DNA of 64,000 nt from Lachnospiraceae bacterium (lineage in GTDB: Bacteria > Bacillota > Clostridia > Lachnospirales > Lachnospiraceae): positions 1-64,000 of the forward strand of contig SVEO01000009.1 in the NCBI GenBank assembly GCA_015057275.1, given 5' to 3'. This document shows, in pieces, positions 27,564 to 37,740 of this stretch. The position numbers and the translations under genes were made by a program. Positions within the stretch are counted from its first letter, which is position 1. Each line of letters opens with the position of its first letter. Below the pieces are notes generated by a model. It did not search any database and had not been told where the DNA came from. It was given only the letters and a program-made list of their open reading frames with translations.

Positions 27564-28382
27564 ATGAAAACATTGTATGTATCCGATTTGGATGGGACGC
27601 TTTTAAGAAGTGACGAGACAATTTCACAATATACCGGTGAGGTCATGAATCGCCTGACGGAGCAGGGTATGCTGTTTTCTTATGCAACTGCCCGCTCTTA
27701 TGTGACATCCAAAAAGGTCACGAAGAGCATTGATGCCAAAATTCCTCTAATTGTATATAACGGCGCATTAGTCATTGACAATGTTACCGGACAGGTGCTT
27801 TTATCGAATTTCTTCGGTCCGGAAGTAAAAGAGGTATTGGATGAATTAATAAAAAACGACATATATCCGATTGTCTACGCCTATATTGACGGTATTGAAA
27901 AATTTTCCTACTTGGAAGATCAATGTACCCGCGGCATGACCGCCTTTTTAAACACTCGCAAGGGCGACGAAAGAACGAATGTGGTCGCAGACGAGAAGCA
28001 ACTGTATCAAGGGGACATTTTTTATGTGACATGCATCGACGAGGAAGAAAAATTAAAACCGCTGTACGAAAAATATAAAGACAAGTATCATTGTGTTTTT
28101 GAACGTGATATATACACAAAGGAACAATGGTTTGAGATTATGCCGGCGAATGCGTCGAAGGCAAACGCCATCAGGCAACTGAAAGAATATTTGGGATGCA
28201 ACAAATTGGTGGTTTTCGGTGACGGCAAGAACGACATCGACATGTTTGAGATGGCAGACGAGTGTTACGCGGTGGAAAATGCTGTGGACGAGTTAAAAGC
28301 ACTGGCTACGAAGGTAATCGCGGGTAACAATGAGGATGCGGTTGCAAAGTGGTTAGAGAAGAATTACGGAGGAAGCAAATGA
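27564..28382 (+). CDS. HAD superfamily hydrolase (Cof-like)
   Basis: VSDLDGTLLRSDETIS; VVFGDGKNDIDMFEMA. Confidence 0.93.
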   Translation: MKTLYVSDLDGTLLRSDETISQYTGEVMNRLTEQGMLFSYATARSYVTSKKVTKSIDAKIPLIVYNGALVIDNVTGQVLLSNFFGPEVKEVLDELIKNDIYPIVYAYIDGIEKFSYLEDQCTRGMTAFLNTRKGDERTNVVADEKQLYQGDIFYVTCIDEEEKLKPLYEKYKDKYHCVFERDIYTKEQWFEIMPANASKANAIRQLKEYLGCNKLVVFGDGKNDIDMFEMADECYAVENAVDELKALATKVIAGNNEDAVAKWLEKNYGGSK

Positions 28383-29050
28383 GAACAAAACTTCTATTTC
28401 AAACAATTATTAAATTTACACTCGGCATTGTAATGATTGGGCTCCTTTTATTTTTGCCGGCGGGAACATTCGATTACTGGAATGCCTGGCTTTTCATGGG
28501 ACTGCTGTTCGGGCCGATGTTTCTGTTGGGCGCGGTACTTTTGTTCAAATCGCCGGAGTTGCTGGCGAAGCGACTGCAGAGCAAAGAAAAGGAAGGTGAG
28601 CAGAAACAGGTGATCGGCTGGTCTCTGATTGTATTTATCGGCGGATTTGTGGTAGCGGCGCTTGATTTCCGTTTCGGCTGGAGCGAGTTGCCGACATGGC
28701 TGGTGCTTGCGGCAGCGGTTGTGCTGCTTGTTTCCTACGGACTTTATGCGGAAGTGATGCGCGAAAACGCTTACCTTTCCAGAACGGTTGAAGTGCAGGA
28801 AAATCAAAAAGTCATTGATACCGGCTTGTATGGAATCGTGCGCCATCCGATGTATTTTGCCACGACCCTGCTGTTTTTATCCTTTCCGATGGTGCTCGGC
28901 TCAGCGATTGCATTTTTCATCTTCCTTTTCTACCCGCTTTTGTTGGTAAAGAGAATTAAAAATGAGGAGGAAGTTTTGGAAAACGGACTGCCCGGCTACA
29001 AGGAGTATAAGAAGAAAGTGAAGTATAGACTTTTTCCGTTTCTATGGTAA
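28379..29050 (+). CDS. Isoprenylcysteine carboxyl methyltransferase family protein
   Basis: GLYGIVRHPMYFATTLLFL; ATGA overlap with the upstream gene. Confidence 0.88.
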   Translation: MRTKLLFQTIIKFTLGIVMIGLLLFLPAGTFDYWNAWLFMGLLFGPMFLLGAVLLFKSPELLAKRLQSKEKEGEQKQVIGWSLIVFIGGFVVAALDFRFGWSELPTWLVLAAAVVLLVSYGLYAEVMRENAYLSRTVEVQENQKVIDTGLYGIVRHPMYFATTLLFLSFPMVLGSAIAFFIFLFYPLLLVKRIKNEEEVLENGLPGYKEYKKKVKYRLFPFLW

Positions 29051-29090
29051 AATGGGAGTAAATATTTGAAATAGAAAACGGAGGAGCACC

Positions 29091-29858
29091 ATGTCACAAT
29101 TAATAGCAAATTATCACACGCATACTACTCGTTGCGGGCATGCGGAGGGAACGGAAAGAGAATATATTGAAGCTGCGATTGAGGCAGGGTTATCCGTTTT
29201 GGGATTTGCCGATCACGGTCCTTGGCCATTTAAAAACGGCTTCAAGTCAGGCATCCGTTTGGAGATGAAGGATGTAGGCGAATATTTTGATACGCTGATT
29301 CCGCTGAAAGAGGAATATAAAAAGGACATTGAGATTAAAATAGGTTTTGAGTGCGAATATTTTGCAGATTTGCTGGAGGAGCAGCAGGCAATTTTAAAAG
29401 ATTACCCGCTCGAATATATGATTCTTGGACATCATTTTGTGCGCGGAGAACAGCATGGCATATACATCGGTGCGCCATTTACTGACAAGAGTGTGCTCAA
29501 AGAGTATGTGGATGATGCGATTGCCGGAATGAAGACCGGATTGTATGCGTACCTCTGCCACCCGGACTTGCCGAATTTCAAGGGCGACCCGGTATTTTAT
29601 GAGGAACAGATGAAGCGCCTCTGCTGTGCGGCGAAGGAACTGAATATTCCGTTAGAAATCAATATGTATGGATACAATACGAATCGTAATTACCCGACCG
29701 AGCGATTTTTCAAGTGGGCAAAAGAAATCGGCAACACGGTAATTTTTGGTGTGGATGCGCATTTTTCGCATTATCTGAAGAACAAGGTGTTGCATCAGAA
29801 AATGTTTGATTTTTCGGAACATCTGGGCTTAAATCGCATAGATTTGCTTGATTTTTAA
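29091..29858 (+). CDS. PHP domain histidinol-phosphatase-like protein
   Basis: NYHTHTTRCGHAEGTEREYIEAAIEAGLSVLGFADHGP. Confidence 0.88.
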   Translation: MSQLIANYHTHTTRCGHAEGTEREYIEAAIEAGLSVLGFADHGPWPFKNGFKSGIRLEMKDVGEYFDTLIPLKEEYKKDIEIKIGFECEYFADLLEEQQAILKDYPLEYMILGHHFVRGEQHGIYIGAPFTDKSVLKEYVDDAIAGMKTGLYAYLCHPDLPNFKGDPVFYEEQMKRLCCAAKELNIPLEINMYGYNTNRNYPTERFFKWAKEIGNTVIFGVDAHFSHYLKNKVLHQKMFDFSEHLGLNRIDLLDF

Positions 29859-29943
29859 TAAAAATGAATATAGTACGATAAAAACCAAATTGTTTCTCTT
29901 TTCAAAGGGAAATAAAACGTGGTAAAATAGATGTAATGAGGGG

Positions 29944-29977
29944 ATGCGGAAGAATTTTTGTTAATATTCTTCCGCAT
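29944..29977 (+). promoter_or_regulatory. 5' leader hairpin upstream of the membrane pyrophosphatase gene
   Basis: ATGCGGAAGAAT/ATTCTTCCGCAT 12-bp stem, no T-run after it. Confidence 0.5.
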
Positions 29978-30015
29978 ACTTGCAAATAATAACTAGGAAA
30001 AGGAGTGATTCGTTT

Positions 30016-31989
30016 ATGGAAAAACTTGTTTATTTGTCAATAGCAGCGGCCGTGGTGGCGCTGGTATACGCTTTTCTGCTGACGAAGAAAGTTACCAAGG
30101 AAAGCCCGGGTACCGATAAGATGCAGGAAATTGCGAAAGCCATTAGCCAAGGTGCAAGAGCATTCCTAATGGCGGAATACAAGATTTTGCTTGTGTTCGT
30201 TGTGGTGCTGTTTGTGCTCATCGGTTTCGGTGTCGGCAATTGGCTGACCGCGGTGTGCTTTCTCACGGGTGCTGTGTTATCGACCATTGCAGGATATTGC
30301 GGTATGGACGTGGCAACGAAGGCAAATGTAAGAACTGCGAATGCAGCGCGTACCCGTGGTATGAATGGGGCATTATCCATTGCTTTCTCCGGTGGTGCAG
30401 TTATGGGCATGTGTGTGGCAGGTCTCGGGTTGCTCGGCGTGGCAATTATTTATGCGGTTACCGGAAATGCAGATATATTATTTGGTTTTAGTTTAGGAGC
30501 ATCCTCGATTGCGTTATTTGCACGCGTGGGTGGCGGTATTTATACAAAAGCGGCTGACGTGGGTGCGGACCTTGTCGGCAAAGTGGAAGCAGGTATCCCG
30601 GAAGATGACCCGCGAAATCCGGCGGTTATCGCAGATAATGTTGGCGATAATGTTGGTGACGTAGCCGGAATGGGGGCTGACTTGTTTGAATCTTATGCGG
30701 GGTCATTAATCTCGGCGATTACACTCGGCGTAGCACTCGGCGCAGGCGGACCACTCTACCCGCTGTTATTAGCCGGTGCAGGCATTGTGTGCGCAATGAT
30801 TGGCACACTTTTTGTAAAAGGGAAAGATGGAAAGAATCCGCAGGCTGCATTGAATGTCGGTACTTATACCGCATCCGCGCTGGTACTCGTTGCATCTGTA
30901 GCATTGAGCTGGATTTGCCTCGGCACATTAAAATATGCGATTCCGGTCATTGCAGGTCTTGTGATTGGCCTTGTCATCGGAACGATTACAGAAGTTTATA
31001 CATCCGACCACTACCGCTTCGTTAAAAAGATTGCAAACCAATCCGAAACAGGTCCGGCGACGACCATTATCAGCGGTATTGCGGTAGGTATGCAATCCAC
31101 CGTAGCTCCGATTATTTTAATTAGTATTGGCGTTATCGTCGCTTACCAGTTCGGAGGTCTTTACGGGATTGCGCTGGCGGCGGTAGGTATGCTTTCCACA
31201 ACCGGTATTACGGTAGCGGTTGACGCATACGGTCCGATTGCTGATAATGCGGGTGGTATCGCGGAAATGAGCGGACTCGATGAATCTGTGCGTGAAGTTA
31301 CCGACAAGCTTGACTCGGTTGGTAACACAACCGCGGCCATGGGAAAAGGTTTTGCGATTGGTTCCGCCGCATTAACTGCGCTGGCATTGTTTGTATCGTT
31401 TGCGCAGGCAGTTGGTTTGGAATCCATCAACGTGCTCGAACCGAAGGTAATCGTTGGCCTCTTAATCGGCGGTATGCTCCCATTTTTGTTCTCGGCGCTT
31501 ACGATGGACAGCGTGTCGGTAGCAGCCAATGAAATGATTGAAGAAGTTCGTCGCCAGTTCCGCACAATTCCGGGCATTCTCGAAGGTAAAGCAAAGCCGG
31601 ATTATACATCCTGCGTAGGCATTTCCACAACAGCCGCTTTAAAGCAGATGTTAGTGCCGGGTATTTTGGAAGTAGCGGCTCCATTGGCAGTTGGAGTCCT
31701 GCTCGGTAAGACCGCACTCGGCGGTTTGCTGGCAGGTTCTCTCGTGACCGGCGTGTTGCTTGCGATTTTTATGTCCAACTCCGGCGGTTCCTGGGACAAC
31801 GCAAAGAAATATATTGAAGGCGGCAGCCACGGCGGCAAGGGTGGTGAAGCCCACAGAGCAGCCGTTGTCGGAGATACGGTTGGTGACCCATTCAAGGACA
31901 CATCAGGTCCGTCTATCAATATCTTAATCAAGCTGATGACAATTGTGGCACTCGTATTTGCACCATTGTTTGGCAGCGGACTTTTCTAA
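30016..31989 (+). CDS. hppA: Membrane-bound sodium/proton-translocating pyrophosphatase
   Basis: [53 protein letters not shown] (Ala, K+-dependent class). Confidence 0.95.
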   Translation: MEKLVYLSIAAAVVALVYAFLLTKKVTKESPGTDKMQEIAKAISQGARAFLMAEYKILLVFVVVLFVLIGFGVGNWLTAVCFLTGAVLSTIAGYCGMDVATKANVRTANAARTRGMNGALSIAFSGGAVMGMCVAGLGLLGVAIIYAVTGNADILFGFSLGASSIALFARVGGGIYTKAADVGADLVGKVEAGIPEDDPRNPAVIADNVGDNVGDVAGMGADLFESYAGSLISAITLGVALGAGGPLYPLLLAGAGIVCAMIGTLFVKGKDGKNPQAALNVGTYTASALVLVASVALSWICLGTLKYAIPVIAGLVIGLVIGTITEVYTSDHYRFVKKIANQSETGPATTIISGIAVGMQSTVAPIILISIGVIVAYQFGGLYGIALAAVGMLSTTGITVAVDAYGPIADNAGGIAEMSGLDESVREVTDKLDSVGNTTAAMGKGFAIGSAALTALALFVSFAQAVGLESINVLEPKVIVGLLIGGMLPFLFSALTMDSVSVAANEMIEEVRRQFRTIPGILEGKAKPDYTSCVGISTTAALKQMLVPGILEVAAPLAVGVLLGKTALGGLLAGSLVTGVLLAIFMSNSGGSWDNAKKYIEGGSHGGKGGEAHRAAVVGDTVGDPFKDTSGPSINILIKLMTIVALVFAPLFGSGLF

Positions 31990-32021
31990 AAGGCAATTTG
32001 CGAAAATATGAAAATTTTGAC

Positions 32022-32057
32022 ATCTCCGGTCATTTTAAGATGGCTGGAGATTTTTTT
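32022..32057 (+). terminator. Rho-independent terminator
   Basis: ATCTCCGGTCAT/ATGGCTGGAGAT plus T-run. Confidence 0.8.
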
Positions 32058-32170
32058 TATAATAAATTTATAATTGTTCACAGATTTTTCGTTGACTTGC
32101 CTATGTAATTCAAGTAAAATTCAAGCATTCCGAACATGATTTGTGTTTAAATAGAAAGGATTTGAGCAGA

Positions 32171-35100
32171 ATGTTAGAACTTAAGGAAATTAAGAAAGAT
32201 TATCCGGCAGGTGACGGTGTCGTTCAGGCGTTAAAGGGCATCAATTTGCAGTTTCGCAAGTCCGAATTTGTCTCGATTCTCGGACCGTCCGGCTGCGGTA
32301 AGACGACGATGCTTAATATCATCGGCGGTCTCGACCAGTATACGGACGGTGATTTGATTATTAACGGTACATCGACCAAACAGTATAAAGATCGCGATTG
32401 GGATTCGTACCGTAACCATTCGGTCGGTTTTGTGTTCCAGAGCTATAATTTGATTCCCCATCAAACTGTGCTGCAGAACGTAGAACTGGCACTGACGTTA
32501 TCCGGCGTATCGAAGGCGGAGCGCAGAGCGCGTGCGAAGCAGGCACTGGAAGCGGTTGGCCTTGGCGACCAGCTTTCCAAGCGTCCGAACGCCATGTCCG
32601 GCGGTCAAATGCAGCGTGTGGCGATTGCGCGTGCACTCGTAAATAACCCGGATATCATTCTCGCGGACGAACCGACAGGTGCGCTTGATACAGAGACGAG
32701 TGTACAGGTTATGGAGATTTTGAAAAACATTTCCAAGGACCGCCTGATTATCATGGTAACGCATAACCCGGACCTGGCGGAGACGTATTCCTCGCGAATT
32801 ATTCGCATGTTAGACGGTAAGATTACAAGCGACTCCATGCCGCTGACGGAGAAGGAAAACAACGATGAAAAGGCGCGTTACGAGGCTGAAAAGGAGCAAG
32901 CACGTAAAGCCGGCAAGAAGGTAAAGAGGCCCTCCATGTCCTTCGGCACATCGTTCATGCTCTCCTTAAAGAACCTTTTTACAAAGAAGGGCCGTACCAC
33001 GCTGACCGCCTTTGCGGGGTCCATCGGTATTATCGGTATTGCCCTTATTCTGGCGATTTCACAGGGCATGACGACTTACATTGATGCGGTGCAGGAGAGC
33101 ACATTGTCTGCCTATCCGCTTACGCTTGAATCGTCCACCGTTGAGCTGACGACACTCATGCAGACATTCATGAACATCAGCTCGGAAAAAACCCGGCATG
33201 AAAACGATGCGGTATACAAAAAGTCCGCATTTTATGATATTGTTAATGCGATGAACAGTCTCGAAGAAACCGAGAACGATTTGAAGTCGTTCAATGAATT
33301 TTTGAGGGCGGAAATCGCTAACGATGACTCAAAATTGTCGCAGGCGGTCAACGGTGTTCAGTACAGCTACGACCTCGATATGCAGATTTACACAAAAAAT
33401 GTGGACGGCACGATTCTTCGCGCCGACACCGAGCAGATTTTGCAGGATTTAATTCTCAAATACATGGGAGTAGATATGTCGATGATGACTTCGATGACGG
33501 AGAACTCCTCGATGGCTTCCATGAGCTCGATGAGCATGATGGGCGGAAGTACCAACCTTTGGCAGGAATTACTGCCGGGTACGGATGGCGCACCGATTAA
33601 CGATTTGCTGTTAAGCCAGTATGACGTAATTTACGGTTCCTGGCCGAACAGCTATGACGAAATCGTGCTCGTTGTGGATGAAAACAACGAGCTTGATGAT
33701 GTTACTTTGTATGCATTGGGTCTGTTGCCGGAAGAGGATATGAGTGCTCTGTTTGATGCCGGCTTGAACGGTTCTCTTTTGGAAAACAAAGAGATGAAGT
33801 GGACTTACAAAGAAATATGTGACATGGAATTCCGCACGATTTTGAATGCGGACTGCTATTCTTATGATGAAGCGACCGGACTTTATACGGATTTGCGTGA
33901 GACCGAGGCGGGGTTACGCTACCTCTACGACAATGGTATGTCATTAAAGGTAACCGGTATTATCCGCCCGAACGAGGACAGCGATACGACAATGCTTACC
34001 GGCAGCATTTGCTATACGAGCGATTTGACCGAGTATCTGATTAAGAAGGCCAAGGATTCGGAAGTTATTGCCGCACAGCTTGAGAATGAGCATATGGATG
34101 TGCTGACCGGGCTGCCATTCCAGTCATCCACCGGTAATCTGACCGATGCCGAGAAAGAAGCAGAATTCCGCGCATACATTGCGGAACTTGACGAGGCCGG
34201 AAAAGCGGCAGCATATATTAGTATTTGCAGCGTTCCGCCGACAGAACTGTTAGAGCAGCAGTTGGCTGACACGATGGGCGCGATGACCCGTGCCGATATC
34301 GAGGCTATGATATTGCAGGGCATGAGCGCGCAGATGAGTGTGAGTGAGGAAGAAATTACGGAATATCTGGCAGCGATGAGTGACGAAGAACTGAATGAAA
34401 TCTTCGCACAGATGATTACCGAACAGATTAAGGCGCAGTATGCACTGCAGGTGCAGACGCAAATGGGCGCGATGAGTTCGGCTGAGCTGGTAGCAGCACT
34501 TGACTTTGCGATGGCTGCCTACACGACCGAGCAGTGCGCAGCCTATTATGATGAAATCATGGTATTCTCAGAATCCACCTATGAAGATAACTTGCTGGCG
34601 ATGGGTTACATTGACCTGGAATCCCCGGCGGCGATTAACATTTACGCATCCTCCTTTGAAAATAAGGATATTATTACCGAAGCGATTGCAGACTACAATC
34701 AAGATGTCGATGAAATGCAGCAAATCAAGTATACCGACTATATCGGTATCATGATGTCCTCCGTAACAACCATTATCAACGCGATTACCTATGTGTTGAT
34801 TGCGTTCGTGGCGATTTCATTGATTGTTTCTTCGATTATGATTGGTGTTATCACCTTGATTTCTGTACAGGAGCGTACGAAGGAAATCGGTATTCTACGT
34901 GCGATTGGCGCGTCGAAGAAGGATGTATCCGGTATGTTCAATGCAGAGACGATGATTGTCGGCTTTGCGGCGGGTCTGCTTGGTGTGGTAGTAACGTACC
35001 TGCTGTGCATCCCGATTAACTTTATCCTGCATCAGGTAACCGGCATTAGCAATTTGAATGCGATTTTGCCGCTTCCGGCAGCGATTATTCTGGTGCTGAT

Positions 35101-35188
35101 TAGCGTTGGTCTTACACTGATTTCGGGTATCATCCCGTCCAGAAGTGCGGCGAAGAAAGATCCGGTTGTGGCGCTGAGAACGGAGTAA
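32171..35188 (+). CDS. ABC transporter, fused ATP-binding/FtsX-like permease (MacB-like)
   Basis: N-terminal Walker A GPSGCGKTTMLN, LSGGQ-like MSGGQMQRVAIARAL; C-terminal FtsX-type TMs. Confidence 0.93.
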   Translation: MLELKEIKKDYPAGDGVVQALKGINLQFRKSEFVSILGPSGCGKTTMLNIIGGLDQYTDGDLIINGTSTKQYKDRDWDSYRNHSVGFVFQSYNLIPHQTVLQNVELALTLSGVSKAERRARAKQALEAVGLGDQLSKRPNAMSGGQMQRVAIARALVNNPDIILADEPTGALDTETSVQVMEILKNISKDRLIIMVTHNPDLAETYSSRIIRMLDGKITSDSMPLTEKENNDEKARYEAEKEQARKAGKKVKRPSMSFGTSFMLSLKNLFTKKGRTTLTAFAGSIGIIGIALILAISQGMTTYIDAVQESTLSAYPLTLESSTVELTTLMQTFMNISSEKTRHENDAVYKKSAFYDIVNAMNSLEETENDLKSFNEFLRAEIANDDSKLSQAVNGVQYSYDLDMQIYTKNVDGTILRADTEQILQDLILKYMGVDMSMMTSMTENSSMASMSSMSMMGGSTNLWQELLPGTDGAPINDLLLSQYDVIYGSWPNSYDEIVLVVDENNELDDVTLYALGLLPEEDMSALFDAGLNGSLLENKEMKWTYKEICDMEFRTILNADCYSYDEATGLYTDLRETEAGLRYLYDNGMSLKVTGIIRPNEDSDTTMLTGSICYTSDLTEYLIKKAKDSEVIAAQLENEHMDVLTGLPFQSSTGNLTDAEKEAEFRAYIAELDEAGKAAAYISICSVPPTELLEQQLADTMGAMTRADIEAMILQGMSAQMSVSEEEITEYLAAMSDEELNEIFAQMITEQIKAQYALQVQTQMGAMSSAELVAALDFAMAAYTTEQCAAYYDEIMVFSESTYEDNLLAMGYIDLESPAAINIYASSFENKDIITEAIADYNQDVDEMQQIKYTDYIGIMMSSVTTIINAITYVLIAFVAISLIVSSIMIGVITLISVQERTKEIGILRAIGASKKDVSGMFNAETMIVGFAAGLLGVVVTYLLCIPINFILHQVTGISNLNAILPLPAAIILVLISVGLTLISGIIPSRSAAKKDPVVALRTE

Positions 35189-35206
35189 ATGAAAAACAAA
35201 ATTTTG

Positions 35207-35226
35207 GGGAGAGGTGTTCCTCTCCC
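35207..35226 (+). terminator. Rho-independent terminator
   Basis: GGGAGAGG-TGTT-CCTCTCCC followed by T-run. Confidence 0.85.
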
Positions 35227-35240
35227 TTTTTTTACATCCA

Positions 35241-35969
35241 TTAATTTTTATCTCGGAACAATAATCCGACAAATTTCTCCAGTAACGTGCACAAAATGAC
35301 AATCACAATCGTCCACGCAAACAGCTCGTCCGTGCACAGATAAATTTTTGAAAGATATAGACCCTCGCCGATCGTTCCGGAGGCAACTGCAATCACTTCG
35401 GCTGCCACACCTGCCTTGAAGCTCATGCCGACGGCCGTTTTGTAGCCAGCCGCCATGTACGGCAGAATCGTCTGTAAATACAAATGGCGGATACGCTCGC
35501 CGAGCGGGAGCGAAAAGACTTCCGCAACCTCCAGCAATTCGTGATCCGTTTGGCCGAGCCCTGTGTAAATGTTCTGGTAAAGCAGCGGTAATGTCACAAA
35601 AAATGAAATCCATGTTGATAGATATTCAGAACCGCTCCAAATCAAAAACAAAATTACAAAAGATGCGACCGGCACCGTGCGGATGATGCGCAACACCGGC
35701 GAAATGAGGCGATGGAAAAACGGTACGAGAAATCCGACAAAGCTCAAAAGCATCGCCATAAACCAACCGAGAAAAAATCCACCGGCAATGCGCAAAAAGC
35801 TTTTAAGAATAATCGGATAAAACTCGGCCGAGCGAAGCAACTTAATCAGTGCGAGCGCCACCTCATGCGGTCCGGCGAGAAAAATACGGTTCGACACAAG
35901 TACCGCCGCCATCTGCCACACCGCAATCCAAAAAAGAAAAATAGCAATGGATTCGGCATATTTTTTCAT
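35241..35969 (-). CDS. ABC transporter permease (SsuC/TauC-like)
   Basis: VASFVILFLIWSGSEYLSTWISFFVTLPLLYQNIYTGL; GMSFKAGVAAEVIA. Confidence 0.88.
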   Translation of the reverse strand: MKKYAESIAIFLFWIAVWQMAAVLVSNRIFLAGPHEVALALIKLLRSAEFYPIILKSFLRIAGGFFLGWFMAMLLSFVGFLVPFFHRLISPVLRIIRTVPVASFVILFLIWSGSEYLSTWISFFVTLPLLYQNIYTGLGQTDHELLEVAEVFSLPLGERIRHLYLQTILPYMAAGYKTAVGMSFKAGVAAEVIAVASGTIGEGLYLSKIYLCTDELFAWTIVIVILCTLLEKFVGLLFRDKN

Positions 35970-35997
35970 TTGTAACCTCCGAGAGAATTGTCACATA

Positions 35998-37008
35998 TTA
36001 TTCGCTGACATAGTAGAACTCATCTTCCGGCAATGCACCGCCGACAGATTTGGCATTCAAATCATACAAAACTTGCAGATAACCGGAAAGCATTTCTTTC
36101 ATTTCTGCACCGTCACAATAAGAAATACTGCAATACGGAACCGCCTTTTTGGCGATTGGCTCTTTTTCGATGATACCGAGTTCCACAACATGTGCAGCAA
36201 TCAAATCCGGTTGTCCCGCAGCAATCTGCACGGATTTTTCGTGGTCAATAAGAAACTGGTTCACAGCGTCGGTATGCTCCGCCAAGAAATCATTTCTTAC
36301 AATTGTCACGCCGGTCACGAGGCGGCTGCCATCGTCAGCAACCTTCGCCCACGCTTCGTCCAGGCTGAGCACCGAAGATAATGACTCATTTTGTGTGCAG
36401 GCGACCGTCACAAACGGTTGCGGCAACAGGCCGACCGCCGAGCTGTCGGACGCCAAAAGAGCGGCAACCTCCGATGCCTCGGATTTATATTCCAACGTCA
36501 CGTTATCTAACATTTCATTTTGAGTCAGCACATACTGCAGCGCGTAATCCGGTGTTGTACCCTTACCGGTCAGGTAAATCGTCTTGCCTTTTAAATCTTC
36601 CATCGAAGAAATCGAGGTGTCGCCGGTCACGACATACAACACACCGAGGGTGTTAATATCAATTACAGTTACCGTGCCTTCGGTCTTATTGTAGAGTGTC
36701 GCCGCCACATTGGCCGGCAGGAGCGCGATATCAACTTCGCCCTGCAGTACTTTTGTCATCAGCTCATCCGCTGCCGTTACCATTGTCGCCTCATATTGAT
36801 TGGAAGATGCCACATCCGGCATCTCCACAATCAGTGGAGAGATGCCCATCGTCGTCGGCCCTTTGAGTGCGCCGATGCGCACGACCGTGTCGGTAGTATT
36901 GGAAGATTCTTTTGCACCATCGGTATCCGGAGTCTGTAATTTTTCGCAGCCGAAGGAGAAAAGAAGTAATAAGCATAAGAATATAAAAGTTAAATATTTT
37001 TTCATCAT
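35998..37008 (-). CDS. ABC transporter substrate-binding lipoprotein (NMT1/SsuA-like)
   Basis: Lipobox LLLFSFGC; LPANVAATLYNKTEG; DLKGKTIYLTGKGTTPDYALQYVL. Confidence 0.88.
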   Translation of the reverse strand: MMKKYLTFIFLCLLLLFSFGCEKLQTPDTDGAKESSNTTDTVVRIGALKGPTTMGISPLIVEMPDVASSNQYEATMVTAADELMTKVLQGEVDIALLPANVAATLYNKTEGTVTVIDINTLGVLYVVTGDTSISSMEDLKGKTIYLTGKGTTPDYALQYVLTQNEMLDNVTLEYKSEASEVAALLASDSSAVGLLPQPFVTVACTQNESLSSVLSLDEAWAKVADDGSRLVTGVTIVRNDFLAEHTDAVNQFLIDHEKSVQIAAGQPDLIAAHVVELGIIEKEPIAKKAVPYCSISYCDGAEMKEMLSGYLQVLYDLNAKSVGGALPEDEFYYVSE

Positions 37009-37143
37009 AGTATCCTTTCCGGGGCCTGCCCGTTTTTATCAGCACAAGCATACCACGGCAATGCAAGAATGTCAAAAGAAGTTAGTGCAAATTAACTGTG
37101 AAATACGAATAAGATAATATGAGGCATAACTTTGGAGAAATCT

Positions 37144-37734
37144 ATGCTTAATTATTTATGGGGTGGAATGATTCTGCTCGGCGTTATTTTTAGTATAGTC
37201 AATGGTACAACCGAGGCGGTAAGTGAGGAATTTGTCACGGCCGCCGGGGAGGCGGTCAGCCTGACAATTACCTTATTCGGGGTGATGAGCCTTTGGACCG
37301 GATTGATGGAAATTGCAAAATCATCGGGCGTGTTGGAGAAAATGCAAAATGTGATAAGACCGCTGATTCGATTTCTATTCCCAGATCTGCCGCAAAACCA
37401 TCCGGCAGGCAGTCATATCGCCGTCAACATGATTTCAAATTTTCTCGGACTTGGCAATGCGGCATTGCCGGCCGGCATCCGGGCCATGGAGAGTCTTGCA
37501 GAGCTGGAAGAAGAAAAGACCGGCCTTCGCCGCGCGAGCGACGAAATGTGCACGTTCCTCGTACTGAACATTTCATCGCTGCAACTGATACCGGTCAATA
37601 TGATTGCGTACCGCAGTCAGTACGGCAGCGTCAGCCCGTCTGCTATTGTTGGCCCGGCGATTATCGCCACCGCGGTTAGTACACTGACGGCAATAATTTT
37701 TTGTAAGATAGTTACAGTAAAGAGAAAAAGGTAA
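37144..37734 (+). CDS. spmA: Spore maturation protein A
   Basis: FGVMSLWTGLMEIAKSSGVLEKM...FPDLPQNHPAGSHIAVNMISNFLGLGNAALPAGIRAME. Confidence 0.88.
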   Translation: MLNYLWGGMILLGVIFSIVNGTTEAVSEEFVTAAGEAVSLTITLFGVMSLWTGLMEIAKSSGVLEKMQNVIRPLIRFLFPDLPQNHPAGSHIAVNMISNFLGLGNAALPAGIRAMESLAELEEEKTGLRRASDEMCTFLVLNISSLQLIPVNMIAYRSQYGSVSPSAIVGPAIIATAVSTLTAIIFCKIVTVKRKR

Positions 37735-37740
37735 TGTAGC

